NCBI RefSeq assembly: GCF_027596085.1
Contig: NC_072460.1
Span: 9,472,231 to 9,536,230, forward strand
Direction: 5' to 3'
DNA from: Anoplopoma fimbria
Taxonomy: Eukaryota; Chordata; Actinopteri; Perciformes; Anoplopomatidae
DNA length: 64,000 nt
The position numbers were made by a program, and so were the translations under genes. The notes beneath the pieces were generated by a model. The model had not been told where the DNA came from. It ran no database searches and saw only the letters and a list, made by a program, of their open reading frames with translations. Positions 56,168 through 64,000 of the stretch are shown in pieces. Position 1 is the first letter of the stretch; every line of letters begins with the position of its first letter.

Positions 56168-57913
56168 TTGATAAGCGTTGAAATAGATGAGTATTTGTCT
56201 TTTAATATTATTATAAACTATTTTAAAAGGTTATACACAAAGCACGGCCTCTGCTGGTTCGTTGCCTAAATGTCTTTTCAAATCTGACAATGTGCTTCCA
56301 TGATATTCACCTGTCTCTACTTTGTGTCTCCCCTCCCGGGTTACGGCACCCATGACAACTTACACACGCACAAACACACGCACACACACACACACACACA
56401 CACACGCCCCGCGCGCCCACAATTTACACACACACAGTCTGCCTTCCCGAGGGCCATTTCATGTAAGAAAAAACACTGTCCCAACTGAGAGGAAATTAAT
56501 TTACTATTGTTTTAGATTCGATCCTCCACAGCCCTAAGTGAAAATCATATGCCATAAGAGGATTCAAAGTATGAGTATCTAAAGCATTTATTTATTGAAA
56601 TAACTCCAATACATATAAAAAAAAATTAAAGGTTGGATATGTTAACATAAATAACGTAGCATTTTGTGAATACTTTTTAAATAAGATAATGATACGTAGG
56701 CCTAGCTCTTGCCTACATGTTAAAAAGATAATTCCCAATCTTTCGTTTTTTTCTCCCGAATAGGCTACAGCCCACACATAATTTTAACAAATCAAAAAAC
56801 AGATTGGGGATAGTATCAATACACTTAAGTCGGGGATTCTTTTTAAGGCCTGCATTTTTTTTGATTATATACAATTTCAATATATTTTAACCTATTAGAC
56901 CTATATCAAATAGGCCTACTGTGCTAACAAAACATAAAGCAGAACCTTAACAAACAATACGCACCAACCAAACCACGTCCACCTGCAAAATCACATAAAG
57001 AAAAAACATGATTTTAAACTAAGACACTTTTACATATCCCGAATCTTAACCAGCCTTTTATCTAATACTTAAGACATGTGGGCCATTTTGGTAGACACAT
57101 TTTTTTTTTCATTTTTAATTTAGATTATTTGTCACATTTTGCAAAACAAGAGATACCGACAAAGTAGGCCTGCTAATAAAAACCAACAACACCATGACAT
57201 CAGTTAAATAGGTTAAGATCACTATTCTACTATAGGCCATTAAAATAAATCAACGTACCTGAAGGTTATTATTACTCCAATCCAAATACCCAAGAATTAT
57301 GTTGCTCCGAGCACCTGCCTGTTTATTATCAAACATGCCAAGAGAGTGACCCTCCATAAACAAAACAGCAACAATAAAAAAAAACTGAAAAATCGAGCGA
57401 CTTTACAGTAGAATTGATAACAGCGGATGAGGTTATTGACTTTTCGGAGAAACAGGATTAACTGCATAGACAAGAGGAACACTGATTTGCATGCTGTTCA
57501 GGGAAGTGTGAGCCTTGCTGAGGGAGACCGAGAAGGAGGTGAAGCGTTTTTTTGCGCTGGGAGAGGAAGGGAGGCGGTAGCGCGGTTTGGGCGCACATAA
57601 GCGGGAAACCTTTTTTTTTTACCAGCTGGTGAATATGAAAAGTAATTTTGCTTATCTTCTCCTGTTGGCTAAGAGACAGACTAGTGTGAATAAAACACAA
57701 TCCACAGACTACATGAAGAAGTATAGATATATGATCAGATTAAAAATAAAAATAAACTTTCCAATTCTATTAACTTGCAAAATGCTAAATTGCAAAAATG
57801 ATTAAGGAACACAATTATATTGTTCCTTATATGTATTAAGTTGACACACAGGCGCACACCATCACACGCACACGTTGAAACATACGCAGCGAAAAGAGAG
57901 AGAACAATAATGA

Positions 57914-57962
57914 ACTACATTTCCCAGAAGGGACTACACAGCAGCAGGGCCTTTTTGATTGG
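57914..57962 (+). promoter_or_regulatory. wrap73: wrap73 promoter: ZNF143/Staf site and inverted CCAAT box
   Basis: ACTACATTTCCCAGAA at 57914-57929 matches the ZNF143/Staf core closely, and ATTGG (inverted CCAAT, NF-Y) is at 57958-57962, some 45-100 bp upstream of the presumed wrap73 first exon. Such pairs are usual in TATA-less housekeeping promoters. tp73 diverges on the other side, so the 57.6-58.0 kb gap may act in both directions. Confidence 0.65.
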
Positions 57963-57999
57963 ACAGCACCGGGATGTCGTCGTCGGCTCATACAAACAA

Positions 58000-58128
58000 A
58001 CTAGCAACAGTTAGATCAATAGTCTGAGCCCCCGACACAATCATGCGAAGAAAAAAACTTTTCTAAACTGCTCGTGGACATTTTCGAGTCTCATTTAATT
58101 TACGAAAGCAACTCAATAGCCGCTAGAG
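58000..58128 (+). other. wrap73: wrap73 non-coding first exon
   Basis: A strong donor (TAGAG/GTAAGT) at 58128/58129 follows a stretch with no conserved coding start, and the first coding exon has only one base before its ATG, so a 5' UTR exon is required. The left border is inferred from promoter motif spacing. Confidence 0.6.
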
Positions 58129-58698
58129 GTAAGTTGTATCATTTAGGGTGAAAATAGTGAAGGGTTGGCTAACTGCTAAATTGCTAGTAGCGTTATATGC
58201 TAACGTGAGTGTTGAATGAGTCCAGTGACAACCAACAGCTGACTTTACCGTTACCATTGAAGTCATTGTCTTCGGTCTATCTAGAGCCATGCAATGGCAC
58301 TGAAGTCGTGATTCAGACTGGGTTTATGTGTTGCCTTACTTTGCTTTAGGTAACGTTACTTCTTTTGATTGCGAGCCACCTGGCTACCGCTAGGCTAACT
58401 TAGCTACCTGTAGCTAAATTCTCTAAATTGAGTTTGGATTTTAAATCCCTCTTTACGTAGTGCTTTACCCATGCAGTGACTCTTCTTGCATGCGAGAATA
58501 ACTATTTGTGTTTCTGTGTATGTAACGTGTGTGTGTTTACTGTTTATTTATTGGACTTATGGCGCCATCACGTGGTAACATTTGGGAAGTACACCAGTAG
58601 GCTGTGTGTCAAAACATTTATCAAGGAGATACAAGTGACAAGAAACTCAGTCAAGCTTTTACAAAAGTCATGATAATTGTATTTTTTTCTTGCGTAGG

Positions 58699-60059
58699 AT
58701 GAATTTCTCTGAGGTTTTTAAGCAATCCAACCAACTCTGCCAAGTCTCCCCTGATGGGAAATATTTGGTAAGTGTTGTTTTTATTTTTTCATGCTAATAT
58801 GTAGTTTTGTAATGCAATTAAATAATACTTAAAACTGATTTAATTTCCATGGTTAGGTTGCTAGCTACACGTATATAAAAAAAGGGAAGTGTGTTAGAAG
58901 TCTGGTTCTCTCTGACTTGTCTCTTTGGCTGTACTTGTCAGGCTACCTGTGTGCAGTACAGGCTGGTGGTGCGAGACGTGAGCACACTGCAGATCCTACA
59001 GCTCTACACCTGCCTGGACCAGATATCCCACATGGACTGGTCTTCTGACTCTCTCTTTATCCTCTGTGCTATGTACAAGAGGGGACTGGTACAGGTAAGC
59101 TAACAGAGGAGGACAGTCATTTGAGTATGTGACTCACCATGTAGTGTAAATGATAGGTGGTAGGTCTGTGAGGTTAATATTGTTACTGGTGATATGTTTA
59201 ATTTCTTGTTATATTGAAATCCATCATTTTTTTTTTTTATGTAGTCTCGCCTATTTATTTTATTACCACTAAAACCATTGGGCAGTAAAAATAAGTAATA
59301 TGATGGCATCTCTTTGGGCTCTAGGAGCTTGTGGTAATCATTTCCCATACATTTTGATTAACAATTTATGGATCAAACAATAAGCTAAGACATCTAAATG
59401 TAATTGAGAGAGAAATCAACAAGAAAAATGGTTAGTTGCAATTTAAGCAAAACACTAGATCAGTATTGATCGATGGCGCAATTTACTGTTTTTGTTTTGG
59501 CAGACATCTTTTTTGTTTGTTTTGTGTCATATAATTATCAAGTAACTTTGTAGAGACAGTGAAGAGGAAGAATGGAAAAACTAAATTATTGATGAATACT
59601 TTAAGGTATCATTTAGACACTTTAATTTAAACAACATGATTGGACTGTGCATCTGTGTGATGCACAGTCCAATCGTGTTTTGTCTTTAGTTTTTGTTGTT
59701 TTGTTTGGAAAATCCATAATTTCTTTGATGAGATGAAGTGCTCTCTGGATTTTATTTGCACAGGATGTATTGCATTGAACTATTAACAGGCCACTGTTCT
59801 CAATGCAAATTATTCACCACATTCTGTCTCAACAACTTTTAAACTCATGGTAAGAGATGCAAAAAAAATGTTTCCTCTTCAAAATAAGCATTCTGTTTCT
59901 TCACTGGTAGGGTTTTGAGTTTGAATAACTTCAAAAAGTGCAGTTAATTAAATCATAACCTGTTTTACATAATTTGAACAGTGACACTGATCATATTACA
60001 CATTTTGTTTCCTCGGTACAAAGGCACATTTCATTTAATAAACCATATATATATATATA

Positions 60060-60097
<38 letters not shown>

Positions 60098-60645
60098 AAT
60101 ATAACTATATATTTTTATTCACTTACATCATGTCCTCTTTATTTTAGACGGCTCAAAATATAAAACAAATTATGTTAATGATTTATTGACCTCAATGGTT
60201 AATAGGGTTACTACTTTTGAATTAATATCTATAATTTTTTTATAAAATTGCATCCTTATCGAGAAACAGAGCTTGTAATAATTACTCTTTTCCTGAGCTG
60301 CAGTGGTAAAAACAAGTTTTGCATGTTAGTGTTATGACAGTTTCATGTGCATCACAAAGCAAGTAGCTTACCTTTGAAGGGGTATCCACCGCCAGTCTTT
60401 CATGGTTTCTGATGCTCAAGTATTTCTTACTGTTCGAAATCAAGTTAAGAGAGATGCAGGATGTGTGTGAGGGATGTCATCAGTGACGGCTGACTGCTGT
60501 CCTTCTGTCACTCTGTGTTTCTCTTCAGGTGTGGTCTCTTGAACAGCCAGACTGGCACTGTAAGATTGATGAGGGTTCAATAGGACTAGTCTCCTCGCGT
60601 TGGAGTCCAGACGGACGTCACATTCTCAACACCACTGAGTTCCAT
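58699..60645 (+). CDS. wrap73: WRAP73 (WDR8), WD-repeat centrosomal protein, 5' exons
   Basis: WD40 protein acting at centrosomes and spindle poles in spindle assembly and ciliogenesis (family knowledge). Coding exons: 58699-58767 ([23 protein letters not shown]), 58942-59094 (begins [20 protein letters not shown]), 60529-60645 ([20 protein letters not shown] to HILNTTEFH). All borders are GT/AG in phase 0: 23, 51 and 39 codons, 113 of roughly 460 residues. They cover the first two WD units, with SPDGKYL and SPDGRHI strands. No further exon was found before the right edge, so the next intron is over 3.3 kb. It is head-to-head with tp73, as in mammals (hence the name). Confidence 0.96.
59638..59674. 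repeat. Perfect 16-bp inverted repeat, 5-nt loop
   Basis: Arms gattggactgtgcatc (59638-59653) and gatgcacagtccaatc (59659-59674) are exact complements around tgtgt. It lies in a wrap73 intron. Confidence 0.95.
60045..60096. repeat. (AT)n microsatellite
   Basis: AT tract with one interruption (ctat) at 60061; wrap73 intron. Confidence 0.95.
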
Positions 60646-60956
60646 GTAAGTGTGATGTTGGTGCGTGCATGCATTCATGCACACGAAAGTGTGTTTATGC
60701 ATATGGTTGTCTGGTTTCAACTGTTGCTGGCCCGCAAGGAAGGGGGACCTGAAAATAGCCAGACACCAGAGACTGTCTTGACCGCCACCGCCCACCTGCT
60801 GCATGTATTCAGCCTGATTTCATAGTTCCCCTCCTGTTAGCGTCCTGTCATACATGGGTCTCAAGTACCTCTGGAACATGGGTGCAATGTAGATATGCAC
60901 TTCCAATATGTCTGGTATTTTCTTTGGCAGCAACTCCTATTAATGATGTTCTTAGT

Positions 60957-61564
60957 CACATCCACACTAATACGTTTTGGTTTTGAAACAGTGTTTTGAA
61001 AAGAAAGCATAAACAAAAGCGTTTAAAATAATCATTTCTGTCCATATAATAACATGCCTGAAAACTCATATCACATGACCATTCATATACCGAATGCATT
61101 TGCATTCGGTATATGAATGTGTACCGAATGCACCATGTACACAGGAAAGCAGATTGTCTGTTCTGCGGTTGCTTAGTTACAGAAAATACAAGTGTCTTGT
61201 TTAATACTTAAAGTCTTTCCCTGTCTTCCACAAGCATACACTAAAACAGGGAAACATTTTGTGGAAAAAAACATAGATGGCAAATGGGAAGTCTTCCCTG
61301 TTAATGTCAATAGGCCTCCTCAAAGTCGCAAGCTATGCCTTCAAACGTCTATTCCGTAGAGGCGTGACAAATCAGGGATGGACACATTGTGACTCCACTG
61401 ATGAGAGCCAATCAAGATGTGAACATGGGTCTCTGCCCGTACAAACTAAAATGCAACCCTTGAGTTTTCCAACTAAAATGGCGTGAGCAGCGCCGGTGTA
61501 GTATGAAAGCTAAAACGTAGCAAAAGTAATGCATTTTAAAACGAAAACATATGAGTGTTGATGA
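60957..61564. repeat. Possible MITE with imperfect ~30-bp inverted ends
   Basis: The left end (catccacactaatacgtttt) and the reverse complement of the right end (catcaacactcatatgtttt) agree at most positions over about 30 bp. The interior has no coding capacity and contains a perfect palindrome at 61081-61118. Target duplication was not resolved. Confidence 0.45.
61081..61118. repeat. Near-perfect palindrome, 18-bp arms and 2-nt loop
   Basis: Arms attcatataccgaatgca (61081-61098) and tgcattcggtatatgaat (61101-61118) are exact complements. The motif accgaatgca recurs once more at 61123-61132. The centre includes the octamer ATTTGCAT. Confidence 0.97.
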
Positions 61565-62667
61565 ATCTTTTGTGGATTGTTCCACAAATCTACTGCCATT
61601 GAGCAAAATAGTCATGTTTGGTCATGTTTCTCACATTTTGCGAAAACTTTAGTCTCAATGCAGTGATATAAAATCACAGGGCACACAATTTGGAGGCAAG
61701 CAAAGGACGATAAGGAGCTAAAATGTAACTTTACTTGAAATTTGGCTGGTAGTGTTTTTGACCAAAACGTCTGTGTACATCAATGAATCAATAATCTATT
61801 ATTCCCAGACTGATACTAGATGTTGTAGGCTGATACTGATATTAGTAATATTAGCTTTGAAAAAAGTCTGATATTTCTGTACTTCAATTCTTCACTGTAC
61901 ACCAATATACTGTATCTGTGAAGAGCTAATGTTGGCCAGTAATCGGCATAGGCATGGTGGGATATATAGTTTATTTTTTGTTAATCGTGACCATAAGAAT
62001 GATGTAGTACACTTTTTTTTTTTTTTTAAAGTATAATACATTCCTTGATAGTAGTTTGGAATTATTTTATACCACAGTATTGACCCTTCAATTTAACAAG
62101 GTACGCTTAATCAATTTTACCACCTGAGATATTTAATTTCATAACTTTAAATACTTGCGCAATGTGAAAGGCAATGTGACTATAATTCCTCCTGACAAAA
62201 AACAGGCCAATGAAGAAAAAGAGTCAGGAGATGTTGAGTGTTGTTTATAACAGTCTGCAGAACGAAACCCAGACTAATAAAGATGTGTTTAGTTCCATAC
62301 GATGCCTCTTGACTCCTGGTTTGAATTCACTTCATCGTAAGCTTGTGTTGTAAGGAGTGAGAAGCTATAGCAGCTACCCTCTGTCTATCTGGAATATGAT
62401 GGGGGCACCGTCTTGGGCTACATGTGTCATGCTGAACCTGACTCCAGGAATCATTGACAGGTGTTGTGGCCCAACACACAACTGTGTCTGGTCTGGAGAA
62501 GGGTGCAGGGAGTGCAAGTGTCTGTGGCATGTCTGCTTTGTGTCTGTCTGCATCTTTAAAAAATAGAATAGAATAAAATGGAGGCTCTTTCCCTAAGATA
62601 TAGCATCTGCATAGAGCACTATAGGCATGTTCAAGTAATCAATATTAAAAGTTTTTTGTTTTTTTTA

Positions 62668-62942
62668 AATGACTCGTCATAAACAATTTGAACTGCTTCT
62701 GTGATTCGTTTTCTGAAACCATTATTCGATCATCAGTAAAATAATTGGGAGTTATTTGGACAATCGATTAATTGGTATTTTCAGCAAAAATGTCAGGCAT
62801 TTAGTTGTTCACGTGTTTTGGAGTGTCAAAGCAAGCAGTTTGATGATTCTTGGCTGTGAAAAATAGTTTTCCGACTTATAGACTGAACGAATAATAGAGC
62901 AAATAAGTAGATGAATCGAAAATAATGGTTAGTTGTAGCCCT
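62668..62942. repeat. hAT-like non-autonomous element, decayed
   Basis: Inner words (caatcgattaattgg, aaaaatgtcaggcattt) and the end ggttagttgtagccctaat are those of a very common teleost hAT-derived repeat. The left terminus is not clear. Confidence 0.55.
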
Positions 62943-64000
62943 AATTCAGTATTCTCTAAAACACCTCTTTTAGATGTTTTGTGGAGCTTGTTTTGAGGTA
63001 ATCCTGTACTGGTTCTGTCACTGGAAAATGATATACTAAGGTCACAGAACATTATTCAACCTATCGCAAGTAAAACCTTAAAGTCACACCAAAAACGGCA
63101 ATAGAATTATGTTCAAGCAAGCCACCCAAAATCAATATTTCTGATCAAAAGCTATGAGAAAAACAATGTCAAGGCCTGACACATAGTATTGTGGACATAT
63201 TATTTCTCATCTTTTATTCTAATGGCAAGATTTTTTAATAACTGATAGGTATTTTTTATGGTTTAATTCAAGCTTTTCATTGTAGTCCATGTCACAACAT
63301 CCTCCCGCCTGTGCTGTTGTGTGTTCTTCAACTTGCTGCCCTTATCATCTGACTAAATATGAGCAGCAAGTTGACCACTGCTAAAAGTTACCGAGCATCC
63401 TTTAGTAGTCAAGTTTGAAAAACTAATTGAACAGAGGCAAATTAGTCACTGTTTACCACATTGCCAAGGGGTCCACTGAACTTACCTTCACCCCAGCCCA
63501 ACATTTCATTAAGGCTGTGCCAGACGGGTGTTGGTGTCAGGTTTGAATTTCAGCCCCACTCATAAACAGGCTGCTATATTAACTTGTTTAGGGACAGCTG
63601 CCTGTGTGTGTGTGTGTGTGTGTGTGCGTGTGCGTGAGAATCTGCTTAGCTGGCTATGTGTCTGACTGTCCATTTGTAGCCGTTAGTGTGTTTTTCTTTT
63701 TAAACCCAAGCAGAATATTGTCAGATCTTTCTGATTGGCAGGTTTACAATAATTTATTAGCTCACAACTGACAGTGTAACAGTGGCAGAACGACAAAGGA
63801 TATTGTGTCCCTAGTGCTAACAGGATGGCAGCCCTAGACGTATTACAAGTAAGGACCTCTTGTCCAGGCAGCTAGAAATGCTCTTTAGTTTTTCCTCAAA
63901 GGCCCCAAGTAAAAACTCCAAAGTGTTTTGAGGCAAACGTGTTGAAAATAAAGTTGTTTTCAAATGTCGGATGGCGCCATGTCCCTGATTTAATAGAGAG
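62943..64000. other. wrap73 intron, nothing else recognised
   Basis: No exon matching the next WD unit was found. A short (TG)n tract lies at 63602-63626. Confidence 0.5.

Larger units (their letters stand above)
54424..57580 (-). other. tp73: tp73 intron 1 and 5' region with a candidate first exon
   Basis: No coding exon seen. p73 genes normally have a non-coding exon 1. A usable donor on the minus strand (CTTCAG/GTACGT) at 57259 could end such an exon starting near 57580 in a GC-rich stretch (ggaggcggtagcgcggtttg at 57571-57590). Another GC-rich patch is at 55690-55860. Neither is proven. Confidence 0.35.

Overview
The window is nuclear DNA from a teleost fish, probably a percomorph; I cannot name the species. 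The evidence is V2R-type (OlfC) chemoreceptor genes with the usual six coding exons, compact vertebrate introns with GT/AG borders, teleost LINEs (Rex3/RTE-like and L2/CR1/Rex1-like), a Penelope-like relic, Tc1 and hAT non-autonomous elements, and long (CA)n and (GATA)n microsatellites. Four real protein-coding loci can be assembled exon by exon: two V2R receptors, rer1 and tp73 on the minus strand, and wrap73 on the plus strand. RER1, TP73 and WRAP73 also lie on the same human chromosome arm (1p36.3), so this is conserved synteny.

Layout. 1-1197: 5' part of a V2R gene (copy A, minus strand, runs off the left edge). 1.2-11 kb: repeat-rich spacer with a 610-bp solo LTR, a Penelope fragment, a decayed copy of one rer1 exon with its flanking introns, a short V2R intron relic and three LINE 3' ends. 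11.1-15.8 kb: a complete, apparently intact V2R gene (copy B, 818 codons plus stop). 16.0-16.7 kb: a Tc1-like fragment with a MITE nested in it. 19.0-24.5 kb: rer1 (195 aa, complete), with one GC-AG intron. 26.2-31.7 kb: LINE territory. 35.0-57.6 kb: tp73, with thirteen TA-type coding exons, a separate short delta-N first exon and its internal promoter. 58.0 kb to the right edge: wrap73, head-to-head with tp73, of which the first three coding exons are seen.

Order and orientation (V2R-A followed by a broken rer1 exon, then V2R-B followed by real rer1) suggest that a block holding a V2R gene plus part of rer1 was duplicated in tandem and that one unit then decayed.

Main points for follow-up: (1) a p53/p73-type response element about 300 bp upstream of the delta-N tp73 start codon, resembling the autoregulatory element of the human delta-N p73 promoter; (2) a one-base phase discrepancy in the TA-specific exon 3 of tp73, which as printed breaks TAp73 but not delta-N p73; (3) the V2R/rer1 block duplication; (4) the GC-AG intron in rer1; (5) several perfect hairpins and precisely bounded insertions. 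I found no CRISPR arrays, operons, tRNA or rRNA genes.
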